Shown here one piece after another: positions 24,331 to 36,545 of a DNA stretch of 64,000 bases. This DNA is from Euryodendron excelsum (taxonomy: Eukaryota; Streptophyta; Magnoliopsida; Ericales; Pentaphylacaceae), in the NCBI GenBank assembly GCA_033060915.1, contig CM065378.1, positions 36,227,001-36,291,000 of the forward strand. The letters run 5' to 3'. Under the pieces are notes generated by a model. The model made no database searches and was not told where the DNA came from. It worked only from the letters and a program-made list of their open reading frames with translations. Position numbers and translations under genes: made by a program. The first letter of the stretch is position 1, and each line of letters opens with the position of its first letter.

Positions 24331-26090
24331 TTTTTTTTTTTTTTTTTGGATACAACGGAAAATAAAAGCAAATGCAGACAAATAACAACAACAGCTAAAC
24401 TGTGAGAAGACCCACCATATCAGCCACAAGAGTGCTGTTAACCTGACTTGGAGATTTTTCCATCACCATAAGGGGTTCATCTTGATCATTTCTCATGTGT
24501 GTAAGAATGTCTACACACTTGTTCCCCTCTCTATGAATTTGTTTGATGGAGCAACGCGTTCTTTGGAGGAGGAACTTAGCATCTTCATCCAAAGATCTGC
24601 AAGGAAGGCCTTGACTTTTTCCACTCTGGATATCCATGACAGCTTCTTGCGAATTAGATTCGATCTCCACCTCTTGAATTTTTTTCTGGAAGATGATGGT
24701 GAGTCCCCTATAGATCACCCACAGTTCAGCCTCCTTGCTGGTTGAGTTTGGCAGCTTTTCAATGTATCTCTAAATCCAAATGCCTCTCTTATACCTAAGC
24801 AGTCCTCCAAAACTAATGGGTCCTAGATCTCCTCTAGAGCTTCTATCAACATTGAGTTTTAGTTTCCCTGTTGGAGGCAAACACTTTAGAGTTAGTATAG
24901 GTTTCTTGTATCCAGTGGTGTCTAGGAGGAGGAAGGCTTGAGTAATTTCTTTCGAATAGTGATAGATTTTTTTCAAGGAAATCCATAGGTTGAAATTTTC
25001 ACTTTCAAAAACTTTCAAATTTCTATCTTTCCATATGTTCCAAAGGACAGTAGCAAAAGTAATATACCATTTCATATCTTGAAAAGTAGTTACAGAATTT
25101 TTCAAATTTCCTTGCAACCACTCAATAAGAGGTCTTCCTTCCTCCATGGACCACTACTGTCTACCTCTTAATTTTATCCAAACCTGTTTAGCTTCACTAC
25201 AGGTTTTGAATATATGGTTTGCATCTTCGGAATTGCTCCCACATCTGGGATAAAGCTCACTAGTTGCAAGCCCTCTTTTTACTCTTATTTGATTTGAGAG
25301 GATTTTGCCATGCATAATAATCCAAATGAAGAATTTTAATTTGTGAGGAAGTTTAAGTTTCCAAATCCATTTCCAAGTAGGAGAATCATTAGCAGTACCT
25401 TTTAGAAAACTCATCACAGAGTTACAAGAAAAGTTACTTTTGGGTCTACATTCCCATTGAGGTTTATCAGGGAACTTAGAAAAGGATGGAAACTTAGTTT
25501 TCAGGACATCTTCTTTCTCCTTTTGGAAAAGACAATGCTGAATAGTGGATAGGTCCCAATTATCATCTTCCTTAATGAGTTGACTGACTTTAGCAAAATT
25601 TCTAGTGGATTGGTGAGGGTGATTGGCAACTGAAGGCTTTTCACCACACCACCAATCATGCCATAAAGAGATAGATTCCCCATTGCCAACCGCCCATTTA
25701 GTACATTTAGAGAGGGTTTCCCTAGTGGACAGAATACTTTTCCAGATATGGGAAGCATTGTGCTTGGCAACTTTGTTAGAGAAATTCCTATGATGGAGAT
25801 ATTTGGTCTTGATAATGGTAGACCAAAGGGATTTTTTACCAGATATGATATCCCATCCAAGTTTGGACAGCAAGGCAAGGTTATGGTCTCTAGCTTTCCT
25901 TAAGCCTAGACCCCCATCCTCTTTACTTCTACAAACCTGATCCCAGTTGATCAGCTGCACTTTCTTTTGGTTGTCAGTGTTTCCTCATGAGAAATTTCTA
26001 TTGATTTTATCAATTTTATCACACACATTTCTAGGTAAGGCAGAGGTTTGCATAGTATAGGAAGGCAAGGAACCAGTCACAGATTCAAGA
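24331..26090 (-). pseudogene. 5'-truncated LINE, ORF2 C-terminal part
   Basis: Minus-strand L1-type plant LINE remnant. From 5' to 3' it shows the end of RT (SVTGSLPSYTMQT, about 26080), a conserved RSKEDGGLGLRKA block (about 25915), a zinc-finger-like zf-RVT domain (WKWIWKLKLPHKLKFFIWI, about 25365, with CGSNSEDANHIFKTC, about 25220), and a C-terminal RNase H-like domain (LKLNVDRSSRG, about 24850; IKQIHREGNKCVD, about 24520). A poly-T run at 24331-24347 is the poly-A tail on the minus strand. Several stops (for example after KRGIWI) disable it. The 5' truncation point falls in duplicated ABCG exon 1. I could not find matching target duplications at the two ends. Confidence 0.88.
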
Positions 26091-26770
26091 AAACTTCCTT
26101 GCCACTGTTCCTCCAAATATTAGTGTTGGGATATTTTTTAGCATAGCTCTACAACCTTGTTGTTAGGATCGACCAATCCACCGACTCGCAGAAGCTTGAA
26201 GCACTCACACAAAAATACACACACCAAAGAGACACAAGATTTAACATGGTTCACCCAACTAATTTAGGGCTACATCCACACAGTCTAGAAAGAGATTTTA
26301 TTATGAACACATAGGACAGAGGAATACAAGAGGAGTTACATGACACAAACTCTCTCCCACAAACTCTCACTATTCTCTTTCTCTCATCCTCACAGTCTCT
26401 TTAACAGAGAATCTCAATATCTGTAACAGAAGACTCACAGAGAAACAACTCTCTTTTTGCTACCCCAGCTCGTCCCCTGACTCGCACCCCTACACCGGGG
26501 GCAGCGCTCTCCGAACTTGCTCTTTTGGAGCTCCCCTTGAAGCTTCCCTTTTGCTCTCCATCAATGGTGTTGGAGAGAACTCTATTTATAGAAAGCCATG
26601 GCTACCAACTCCTTGTGTGAATATGCCATGGTCAAGGTAGGTTGGCAACTTCGGCCACCTATCAAAGCTACCAACCTCATTTCCCACATAGGGTGGCTAA
26701 CCCAACAATTAGAACAACTTAAACGAGCACTATTGACTCGAAGTATATTATCACCACACTAAACTGCAGA
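26088..26770 (-). pseudogene. ABCG exon 1 fragment in copy B
   Basis: A second copy of the ABCG N-terminus reads GDNILRVNSARLSCSNIW, then, across a solo LTR, GGAACAGTGGCAAGGAAG, matching exon 1 of the pseudogene at 12798-17229. The start ATG is lost and the coding trace ends where the LINE begins, so only about 28 codons remain. It anchors the duplication and shows that both copies face the same way. Confidence 0.85.
26124..26707 (-). mobile_element. Solo LTR, 584 bp, TSD ATTAG
   Basis: The sequence TGTTGGGATATT...GGCTAACCCAACA has TG...CA ends and is flanked on both sides by ATTAG (26119-26123 and 26708-26712). Removing it and one ATTAG restores the ABCG exon 1 match seen in copy A. On the minus strand a TATA-like CTATAAATAGAG lies near 26585, so that orientation is likely. 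No internal domain remains, as after LTR-LTR recombination. A copia-type element is likely from the 5-bp duplication and small size. Confidence 0.92.
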
Positions 26771-28478
26771 ACCTAATTGATTAAAAACCAAAGGAGCTTG
26801 AATCCTCGAATTTCAGAGCTGAAGAACAAATGGGCATCTTCTGCCCTCTCTCTCTCTCTCTCTAGGTGTTCCTTAATGGATTGACAGAGTGATTCAAATA
26901 TATCTAGATATACAGATATATATATATATATATATACATATGTATATCTCTTTTTTGTTTCTTTTGGAGTTGTATTTTGGAGGGTCTTTGATTGCTTGAT
27001 GATTTTGTCAGGAGAGGAGGGTATATATATAGCATTTGAAATGTGAAACTTTAGAATTCCATATCATGGCGTGATGTAAGGTTTGTTGCAACTTGCAATG
27101 GTCGTTCATACTTCAATTCATAGAGAAAAATGTGCTAAGAATGCCCAGTTCTCTTGGTTTACACATAATCAATTTTGTTTTTTCTTTTGGTATTGCATTG
27201 TCCGGGCTAACATACGTGAACTTATAGACTAATCTCATTTTTAATCTGGTGAAAGACAGACCATCCATACCAGAATTAGAATACGATAAATTTCTCGCAA
27301 CCTGATCTCAAAAGTTAAATCTAAGTTAACCTATATGGAAAGCACGCTTACTTGATCAACTAGGACAATCCTCGGGTTAATCATTTCAATTTAATCTCAT
27401 CCTACTTTCTATTTCGATAGCCTTCGTTTATTTGGCTCAATGTCCATAGTATTCTTCCTTTTCCTTATTTTTTGCTCTTTTTTTTTTAAATTTTCTTTCC
27501 CAATTTTATTGGATGAATGGTTAGAGTAAAATTCCTAACATTTCAGTTTTATATAATCACTAACAAATATGTGCAATTGCATATAAAGACATAATCTCCA
27601 TTGCCTCTGGTTATTTCAAAGCATAATACGACCACCACCAACCATATTTACATTGGACAAACATTGGTATGGTTCACTTTTTTCAAACCTTTATTAATTA
27701 AAATTTTCTACTTTTAGCCAAATTCTTAGGATAACAATTTGACTTAAAAATCCTAAAATCTGTCTCACTTGATCCCTAATAATACAAGTTCGAAATCTGA
27801 ATAACCGAGTTAAAAGAGAATTATGTGAGAAAACAATATAATTCAATGTGAGTTTAGAGAGAACTAGGGTTCAGGTCATCCCTCCTCGACCTAGCCTGAC
27901 TCGATTATATCGTGTAATACCCTAAATACCATTATTATGTTATCATAATACATATATCATATGTCTATACAATTAAATGTTAGGATTTTAATACTTTTTT
28001 AATTTTAAATTTTAGCTTCTTTCTTTCTTTCTTAATTTTATATTTTATTTGTTGTTTACAAATTTACAATCTTTTTATTTTTTGGAGCGTTTTATGTGAG
28101 GGTTATCCCTCCTCAACTCACTCAACTCAAACATATTTGGTTGTAGTAGGGTGGAGAAGTTTTTTTTTTTTTTTAATATAGAGGGGGGAGAAGTTTGATA
28201 TAGTATAGATGGGGTTTGGAACAGCGTACGAGATTGAGTTTTCCTACAAGGCAGAATTCAATCTGGCTTCTCCAGAAAACGCACCATTGCCGTCTCTATC
28301 GAAAGTACTTGTGCAGCTTAATGATTCTCCTTTTTTTTTTTTGTAATTGATGTCATCCTACATCAAATTTGAGGATTCTGCTATCATCAAGAATCTTAGT
28401 TGTCCGAAAATCTACAATTGTCCAAAAAACCTATGATTAGACTGTCCTTGGTAGTTGATTGACAGCTTAATATAATAA

Positions 28479-28680
28479 AGAGTAATTAAATTTTATTCTA
28501 TTGTGATTTAAATTAAAATTAAATAATTTTTTATAAATTAAAAATAAATATATGTTCTTTTTATAATTTGAATTTATCTATAAAATATATAAAAAAATTA
28601 TTAAATTTTATAAAAATTTTGTCATAAAAGTATTTTTGTCATTTTATATCTCCAAATTAAAACATCAAAAAGACGAGTAT
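28479..28680. mobile_element. MITE M1 left-half fragment (junction 1)
   Basis: Starts with AGTAATTAAATTTTATTC and ends in the shared word AAATTAAAACATCAAAAAGA; only the left half of the family is present. Similar truncated copies sit at every junction of the tandem array. Confidence 0.7.
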
Positions 28681-29489
28681 GACGATATTGGTATGATCCC
28701 CATTGCCTCCAGTTACTTTAAAGCAGAATATGACCACCACCAACCATATTTACATTGTATTAACATTGATATGGTTAACTATTTTCGAACCTTTATTCAT
28801 TAAAATTTTCTCCTTTTAGCCAAATTCTTAGTATGGCAATTTGACCCAAAAAACCTAAGATCTATCTCACTCGATCCCTAATAATACAAGTTTCGAAAAT
28901 CAATAACTGAGTTAAGGGGGGATTACGGGAGAGGAAATATAATTCAATGCGAGTTTGGAGAGAGCTAGGGTTTAGGTCATCCGTCCTCGACCCTGCCCGA
29001 CTTTATTATATCATGTAATACCGTAAATACCATTATAATGTTTTAATAACACAGATATCATACGTATATACAATTAAGTATTAGAATTTTAATACTTTTT
29101 TAGTTTTAAACTTTAGCTTCTTTCTTTCTTTCTTAATTTTATATTTTATTTGTTGTTTACAAATTTACAATCTTTTTATTTTTTGGAGCGTTTTATGTGA
29201 GTTTATCCCTTCTCAACTCACTCATCTCGAACATGTTTGCTTGTAGTAGGGTGGAGAAGTTTTTTTATTTTTATGTGGAGGGTGGCTAAGTTTTGATATA
29301 GTATAGGTGGAGTTTCGAACACCGTACGAGATTGAGTTTTCCGATAAAGTAGAATTCAATCTAACTTACTCCGGAAATGCACCATTGTCGTCCCTATCAA
29401 AAGTACTTGTGCACCTTAATGATTCCCATTTTTTTTTAAGTTGATGTCATCATACATCAAATTGGAGGATTCTACTATCGTCAAGAATC

Positions 29490-29632
29490 GGGTTTTCTTT
29501 TAAAATAATTAAATTTAAAAAGATATTTTTTAAAATAATAAAAATTAAAATTTTATTTCTAATTTAAGATAAAATGTACATTATAAATGCATTTTTTGAT
29601 AAAACACAATCCAAAATTATATTTTTTAACGA
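29490..29632. repeat. Left TIR of MULE
   Basis: Aligns imperfectly with the reverse complement of 47381-47523, sharing AATTTAAG(A/G)TAAAATG, GAT/GAGAAAACACAA and similar blocks. The left TIR is more AT-rich than the right, consistent with decay of methylated C. Confidence 0.85.
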
Positions 29633-29748
29633 GTAAAAAAAAAACAAAAAAATTTTAAAAAAACTCTCGTAGCTGCGTTTTTTATACCCTTCTAGTCGAC
29701 CCCTCCCAAACCCTCTTTTTTCCCTTGTCCGCCACACACCCCGCGCCG

Positions 29749-29796
<48 letters not shown>
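29749..29796. repeat. Poly-C tract (48 C)
   Basis: An uninterrupted C run just inside the left TIR, followed by a long CT microsatellite (about 29811-29885). On the minus strand it yields a poly-glycine frame that is not a gene. Confidence 0.95.
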
Positions 29797-29799
29797 TTC

Positions 29800-30510
29800 T
29801 TCTCACTTCTCTCTCTCTCTCTCTCTCTTACTTTTTTATTTCTTTCTCTCTCTCTCTACTCCCCTCTCTCTCTTTACTTTCCTCTCTTTCACACTCTCTA
29901 ATTTATCATTCTCACTTTATAAAAATTATACATAATAAATATAATATTTTTAAAATTTATATTTTAAAATTAAAAAATAAAATAAAAAATATGAATAGAA
30001 TTAAGTAATAATTAAAATATTTTAATTGTAAAAATTTTGAACAAAGTTAAGTAATAATTAAAAAATATTAATAGCAAAAAATATGAACATAATCAAGTAA
30101 TAATAAAAATATAGACAAAATGTCATGAAATAACAAAAATTATAATACTATAATACTTTATTTACTACAAATTACTTTATAAAATAACTATATATTTAAC
30201 AATACTTATTTTACTAATAAATAATTTACTTATTTTATTTTTGAAATTATTTTTTTTGCAAAATTGTTGCTATTTTATAACACTTTTTAAAACATTTTAT
30301 CACTGATTAGTAAAATATTTTAATTATTACTTAACTCTGTCTATATTTTTATTTTATTTTATTTAAATAAAAATAATAATAATAAAAATTTTATAAATAT
30401 TATAATTTTATGTATAATTTTTATTATAAAATGAGAATGAGAGAATAGAAAGAGAGTGAAAAAGAGAAAAGGAGAAAGAGAGGGAGTATAGAGAGAGAGA
30501 CAAATTTAGA
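29800..30510. repeat. Foldback-like inverted repeat in MULE subterminal region
   Basis: A CT-rich then AT-rich arm (about 29800-30020, with TCATTCTCACTTTATAAAAA) is mirrored by an AT-rich then GA-rich arm (about 30330-30510, with AAAATGAGAATGAGAGAA). The AT-rich centre adds TTAAGTAATAATTAAAATA words in both orientations. The arms are imperfect, about 180-210 bp. It may be a nested MITE or part of the MULE's own terminus. Confidence 0.65.
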
Positions 30511-30852
30511 CAAAACTCAGGTGCGTTTTATGCTTAGAAAATTAAAATTGAACAATATTTTATGCGACTCGATTTTGCTCGTTTAAAGCATTAACTAAAA
30601 TGATGTGACAGTGACATTCTCAAACCAAAAAGTCATATATAGGATAAAATATAAGTTTATATAAGTTATTATTTTGCTGGACTATGAACTTAGTTTACGA
30701 TTAAAAAGTTATGAATAAAAGAAAATTAGCTTGACTAGACTCAATTTATGAGTAAAAGATAAATGAACAATGCGAGTAACCTTATTGCTTTCGTAGATTC
30801 ATGGCCAAACATAGGATAAGACTAAAAAAAGTTACTACTAACATCTGATACT

Positions 30853-31143
30853 TTATGGACCATGTTCATAACAATATAGTGGTTTGCCGCGAACAAAAAT
30901 GCTACTAGGTAGATAATTGACAAAGTCATCGTCGGCTTCTGCTTCTGAAAAGTCTAAAAATTTTAGGTCAAAAACCAACAAGGGATCTTCATTAATTTCT
31001 ACCAGTTGTTGTGTTAGATCACCACAGTCTGTTTTTGCTTGCTCTGTGAAATGATACCTGTCCAATCTTCGTTACATTTGATCAATCTCGCATTCTAGTG
31101 CTTTCATGACCTTATTCATAGGTGATCTCCTATTCCATAGGTT
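30853..31143 (-). CDS. Unidentified ORF in MULE (acidic C-terminus)
   Basis: The minus strand is open for 70 codons from 31065 (MDRYHFTEQAKTDCGDLTQQ), and with one stop removed the trace extends upstream to about 31190 (SLRVPKVRSVNLWNRR, MKALECEIDQM). The end reads FSEAEADDDFVNYLPSSIFV and stops at 30853. Lysine/glutamate-rich heptad-like text suggests a short coiled coil, then an acidic patch. It lies just beyond the PMD gene in the same orientation. I recognise no family; it could be a third MULE gene, a captured exon, or chance. Confidence 0.35.
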
Positions 31144-31157
31144 AACTGAACGAACCT

Positions 31158-31526
31158 TTGGGACACGGAGGCTATGCCATCGGCAATACATCTCTTGTTC
31201 ACGTCTTTTATCAAGTAAGTCTTCCCACAGTAACCTTATTGATCATTCGTCACACCGGGAAGTGGTCGTACAGATGCATTGCTAATGAAGATATGGCTGA
31301 CTGGACCCGTCGTATTGTGCATAAGGATAGATTTGTTAAGAAAGTTACGTTTTCGGCCGTACCATTTGTTTCCGATTGGGTCTATATATGTACCCATATA
31401 TGTGAGAGTCTTAACGGTTGGCTTTCATCCATGTCAACGGTAGGACTCACACGACTGGACGATGCCCAAAATAAGCATTTTCGTTTTGACATGTATACAT
31501 GTATGGTTGAGCATTCCTACATGTAA
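31158..31526 (+). CDS. Unidentified 122-codon ORF in MULE
   Basis: Plus-strand ORF with MADWTRRIVHKDRFVKKVTF, SDWVYICTHICESLNGW and a tryptophan- and cysteine-bearing composition. GC content is higher than in surrounding DNA. It abuts, in the opposite sense, the ORF at 30853-31143. No known domain is evident, and there is no clear splice context except TATCAAGTAAGTC at about 31209, which could be a donor for an upstream exon. It may be a captured host fragment. Confidence 0.3.
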   Translation: MGHGGYAIGNTSLVHVFYQVSLPTVTLLIIRHTGKWSYRCIANEDMADWTRRIVHKDRFVKKVTFSAVPFVSDWVYICTHICESLNGWLSSMSTVGLTRLDDAQNKHFRFDMYTCMVEHSYM

Positions 31527-31564
31527 TTAGAGGAGGCATCAATTAATGTTTCTTAATACATGAG

Positions 31565-31890
31565 TCTTTAATTGACATGACAACTCTTTGGTGATGACTT
31601 TTCCATTCATTTTCTTGTCACGAGCATGGGGGATGCAACTTTCAAACTGACACAAAGGATCTTTATGGCTTTAATCGACATGACAACTTAGTCTTGCCTT
31701 CTCGTGTTATTGGTGTAGCCTTTAATTGATATGACAAACCTATGGTGTACACTTATCTAGTCATGTTCTGGTCACGAGCATGGGGGATGCTGTATTCATG
31801 TGATGAGGGGTTAATAATTGTTATTGACGTGACTAATCTCTGGTACAGCTTTGTCACCGGCATATGTTGCAGATGCAACATTCATGTAAA
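31565..31890. repeat. Imperfect tandem repeats with CACGAGCATGGGGGATGC
   Basis: Two clear copies of GTCACGAGCATGGGGGATGC (about 31617 and 31771) and a weaker third (about 31854, TCACCGGCATATGTTGCAGA) follow TGACATGACAACTC-like blocks. The period is about 100-155 bp. A TATA-like TTTATAAATACC lies just downstream at about 31912. Possible control region; function unknown. Confidence 0.5.
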
Positions 31891-32400
31891 TAGGGTATAA
31901 GGGATTGCTCTTTATAAATACCTCATATATGGGGGAGGATATGACACTGTAAAATTAAACATTAATCTTGTTATATGATTTTTTGCTATGGTACTTGTCT
32001 TAAAATTAAATGTATACATATGTTTGGTGAGTTGCCCACAAAATGATTAGGAAAATTTAAAAGCGATTTCATACCACGTATAATATAAAATACATGCAAA
32101 TAAATGCGATGCTATGTCTCCGGGGATAAAACCCCTATAATAAACAATAAGAATAGATAATTCCACCTACAATAGATAATACTAATGAAATGTCCTGAAA
32201 ATTGATCGCCCAAACCCCCCCCCTGTTAGACATGTTCGAGTTCGTCAGGTTCTCTTTCCTCTACGAACCGCCACATCCTGTTGCTTGTTATGACCACTCG
32301 GCCCTCTGTCAACACCCACATCTGCCTGCTCATCCTCTACTTGCTCGTCCTCATCACTTACTGGTACCAACTCTTCATCATCGTGCTAAACATGTGACAG

Positions 32401-32640
32401 CCCTAGCGCATAAGTCGATGTTGGGTAGGCATTATGAAAATTATGACTCATCTGTGATGGCCCTGGCGCATATGTCAATGAAGGGTAGCCACTGTGAAAA
32501 TCATGAGTCATCTGTGACGGCCATGGAGCATAACTAGATAAAGGGTAGCCACTGTGAAAATGATGAGTCACCTATGACGGCCCAGCCCCATAAGTCGATG
32601 CAGGATAGTAATTAAGAAAATCATGACAGTGCTGTCCAGA
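32401..32640. repeat. 60-bp tandem repeat in PMD tail exon
   Basis: Four units in exact 60-base register (32401, 32461, 32521, 32581). On the minus strand each encodes about SQMTHDFHSGYPSLTYAPGP, a 20-residue histidine/tyrosine/proline repeat. The in-frame period suggests expansion while the tail was still translated. Confidence 0.9.
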
Positions 32641-35600
32641 ACTGCCCCCTACGAACAGATCATGACTATACCCGAGGTCTGTCTGAAACATAATTAGAGA
32701 TACCTATCGGGTCGGTCGTCGATGTGATGTCCTGGGAGGATCATGTGTGCTAAAGTATACCTCAGTAGGAAAGGATGGCCTATATGATGATGTCCCGAAA
32801 CTCTGATTGGCATAACTGTATGGGGTAGGCATCACGTACCCAGCACTATATCCACCATGAACGAAAGAAAGTATCGAAGAGGTGGATCGGCGTGCGGGGT
32901 GGGATGAGGTCGGATGCCACTTGGAACACTGGCTCCCGAGGAACCAGAAGGCGGGGCATCGTGGGTACGTCGTCTGTGCTGTGGGACACAGTCTGTCTCC
33001 TGTAAGAGGGATAAAGAAGCCATGGCATGAAACTATATCTCATAGATCTCCTTCATTGACTCCGTTTTAGGGAAGTCATGTAGAGCGCGTGTTCTCCTAT
33101 CATATACATCCATCCATTCATGCTTTTGCTTAAAAAACAATTTAATAAACTTTTATTACGATATCTAAATATAATTTTGGTATTTTAATATTTAACTGCA
33201 CATACCAATGCATCTATGGTGTCCCCGACACCTGAATATCCTTTATCTGTGCGTTTTAGTGGATTTCTAATATGGAGACGAGTGATGCTCCTATACCAAG
33301 TCATATAAGGATCAGTGGAGGACATAGGTATATCTTGAATCTCGTCATCAACTATACGGTCCATCCTATGTGACCAGAGTGCTATATACACTGCATGAAA
33401 ATCACTCCAATCAACTCCGAGTTTCCCCCGTCGATCCACTGAATGCAGATCCCTCCTAGTGTTTGGATGGTCCGGTATGTCCTGTCTCATCCCGAACTGG
33501 CGCATCACTCAATTTGGTAAATATAACTCCACAACTTCAAAACACACGAGAGGAACCAATACCCTCCAAACCTCTATCCCAGCAAAGCAGTAGTAGGGCA
33601 ACGTGTCCATAATGGGCTCATATAGGGTCTAATGAAACTGAAAAATACAAAACATATAATCAATTGTCATGTAACGAAATCCAACTACAATCAAAACACA
33701 CGACATGAGTAACATAACGACAATCAATTGTACAAATTAAAGGTAACGAATGTAAAACGTACAACAGATATAACTCACATTTTCGGGGCGAAGTCGGTCC
33801 AACTGATCCCTATACACAATGAGGACATGGGTAGAGACGTTTGTCAAGAGGAAATCATCATACCACCTGCCCCCTAGCGGTCCACCTGGAAACTCATGTT
33901 CCTCAATAATAACCGAATGCTGCGCAAGTGTAATTGAAATCGACTTTCGTATAGGCCCCATAATTGGGAATCTCTCCCATACCCAAATCTAAATAATTCT
34001 CAATCTCAATATGGAAGGATATGATTGTCTAGACTAAATCACAACATGAGTAACATAATGTTTTGCATACCTGTAGTAATGTAAGCGGGCCACTGATCTC
34101 AAAAGAGGTGGGACATGCGGCGTGACATAACTCCATGTACAATGATACTAAGACTGCACTCCCCAAGCTGAAATGTCCATAAGCATCAAGGTCTACTATC
34201 AAGGGTAAGTACATGGGTCGAAACAGCGTACCGGAGTGATCTGGCATCATGATGCCGCTAAGGAGTTTCAATATAAATCCCCGAGCATGGGGCTACACTG
34301 TGATCTCATCAGCATTATCTGCAAGTGCCCAAATGTCTCACTTAACCACCTAAGTCTCACAAAATTTTTCTTAAAATTTTTAGGCCCGGGTGCAACTCCT
34401 AAATGGTGTATAAAAATAGGGGCCCATCCCTGTGGTGTCGACGAGCCAGAAGGACCTGCAAAATGTTAGTAAATTGGAGTTCAATTGTTCGATACGACAT
34501 AATAACGTGTATAAGATCATGAAGTAACGCATATAATTAAATAATGTCATGAACTATAATTGTGAATTATAGTTACTGTTGACTCAAGGTTGATCCCCAT
34601 GTTGATTTTGATGATAACAAAACCATGTGGTTGTTATCTAATAATTTCACTTGAGTGTGCAGATTAGATTATAATCATTTGATAACAAGAAAATAATTGA
34701 GTTGATCGGTTGAGTATCAAACAAGAAGATTACTTAGGTAATCTCATTCTTGAAGAGATTGAAGATGCTCAAAGAGTTCAACAAGTATTCAAAAGAAGGA
34801 TGCAAGTGACTGAAGATCTTATGATGATTCAAGAAGTTATTCAAAGAAGCAAAGCACTCAAGCAAGATTATTTGAAGAGTATTCAAGTTGACATGGAATC
34901 AATTCTTGAAGACTAAAGTACAAATTGAAGTGTAAATACAACAAAGGATTTCAAGTAGAATTGAAGACCGAAGAGCTGGCACCGTACAAATATGGTTTAC
35001 ACTTCACTATGAAGACCCTCGATCCTCATGGCCATATCAAGTCCACTATATCATCATGCATGCTATGAACTTCTAAATTGGTTGATTTTTCTACTCTAAA
35101 TCTAGAAAATGCATTGAGGCATAAAGCATAAAAGAAAAGGGGAGCAACAAGTTAAAGCTTGTCAAGTAACAGTGGAGAACTTGTCACATTGAAGATATTG
35201 AAGAACTTGTGGTGAGAAGCTTGTCATGAAACAATGAAGACAAGAAGTATGATGAGTTGATACATTCAGCAATCTCATAGTTGCAACCTCATTTAGATGA
35301 CTCTTACAAGACATGGAAGCTCACCTTGAAGATTTGAAGATGTCTTGAAAGTATTGATAAGAAATCACAAGAGTTGGAAGCTTCATTGAAGATTATGTTG
35401 AAGTCTTGAATTGATGGAAGAAGTTATATTGATTAAAGAATCCTAGAAGAAATCAATTTGATGAAGATCAAGTAAAGAGATTGAAGATGTTCAATAAGCA
35501 TGAAAGATCAATTGAAGAAAAGAGATCTCAAGTCTTGGAAGCTCTCTTGAAGATTTTGAAGAAGACTTAGATCAATGGAAGAAGTGATGTTGATTGAAGA

Positions 35601-35784
35601 ACTCTAAATATAATCAAAAGTGTATTGATTTTATCTTGAAGAGTTGAAGATGTTCTTGAAGTCAACATGCCTTGAAGAAGTCTTTTCAAGCCTTAAAAAC
35701 CTTATTTGGATGACCTTAAAGAGCTTGAAGATATTGAAGAATATTGAAGAAGTATTGCAAAAGTTAATGATTTTCCTAAAAAGA

Positions 35785-36022
35785 GTCGACCCCTCAAGAA
35801 AAAGAGTCGACTCATTCGAACAGAGGCTGAAAATTCTGGTGGAACATCAAAAGAGTCGACCCCTAGCATAAAAGAGTCGACTCATTCCAACAAAGAGTTG
35901 ATTGTGCAGTTTTAGACCAAAAGAGTCGACCCCTGGATCAAAAGAGTCGACTCATTTGGGCAGAACCTTCAAAAATCTGCAAAAACACAAAAAGAGTCGA
36001 CCCCTACTTAAAAAGAGTCGAC
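35785..36022. repeat. Four doublets of a GTCGAC palindrome repeat in the LTR
   Basis: Eight GTCGAC sites in about 240 bp, arranged as AAAGAGTCGACCCCT followed about 15 bp later by AAAGAGTCGACTCATT, four times over. GAGTCGACTC is a perfect 10-bp palindrome. The layout resembles the palindrome clusters described in Sirevirus LTRs and may bind transcription factors. Confidence 0.9.
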
Positions 36023-36349
36023 TCATTTAAGGTAACGGCTAGTTTTTTGAACGTTATACTCCGCCGTTTTCTTATCAAATGGTCTCCCATCCATCTCTAA
36101 CGGCTATAATCAACTCAAGGCTATATATACAAGATCCCCAACACATATATGATGATGAAGAACAAGAAGAACATGAGAAGAACTCAAGATTAAGTGCTAC
36201 AAAGTGATATTTCATCTTCCACATCTTATACTCTGTTTTTATTCATTTGGGGGGTTCTTGAATGAGCTGAAAATTTGTTTATCTACTCTTTGAGAGAGAG
36301 TTATTCATTGTACAACCTTCATCTATTATTGGGTGGGTTTGTAAACTTG

Positions 36350-36545
36350 TAAGTTTGAGTGTTCTTGAGAAAAACACTTGTGAGTTTGAGTGTAGCTTGG
36401 GAAAAACACTTGTAAGTTTGAGAGAAGCTTGGACAAAATCTCTTGTAAGTTTGAGTGAAGCTTGGATAAAATCACTAGTAAGTTTGAGAGAAACTTAGAC
36501 AAAATCTCTTAGGTTTTGAGAGCTTGGGGAAGAGCTCTTGTAAGA
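36350..36545. repeat. Short tandem repeats near LTR 3' part
   Basis: Five to six units of about 38-40 bp built on CTTGTAAGTTTGAGTGAAGC and ACAAAATC/AAAAACAC blocks, downstream of the predicted TATA element of the solo LTR. Confidence 0.8.

Noticed and set aside
24059..24365. Overlapping plus-strand ORFs before the LINE tail
   Set aside because: Two frames overlap, neither shows a known domain, and the longer runs into the poly-T of the LINE.
29564..29806. Minus-strand ORF with a long poly-glycine run
   Set aside because: It is the translation of the poly-C tract and AT-rich MULE terminus; no real composition beyond the homopolymer.
34710..35871. Plus-strand ORFs rich in Glu, Lys and Asp
   Set aside because: They lie wholly inside the solo LTR 34577-36847 and come from GAAGA-rich repeats.
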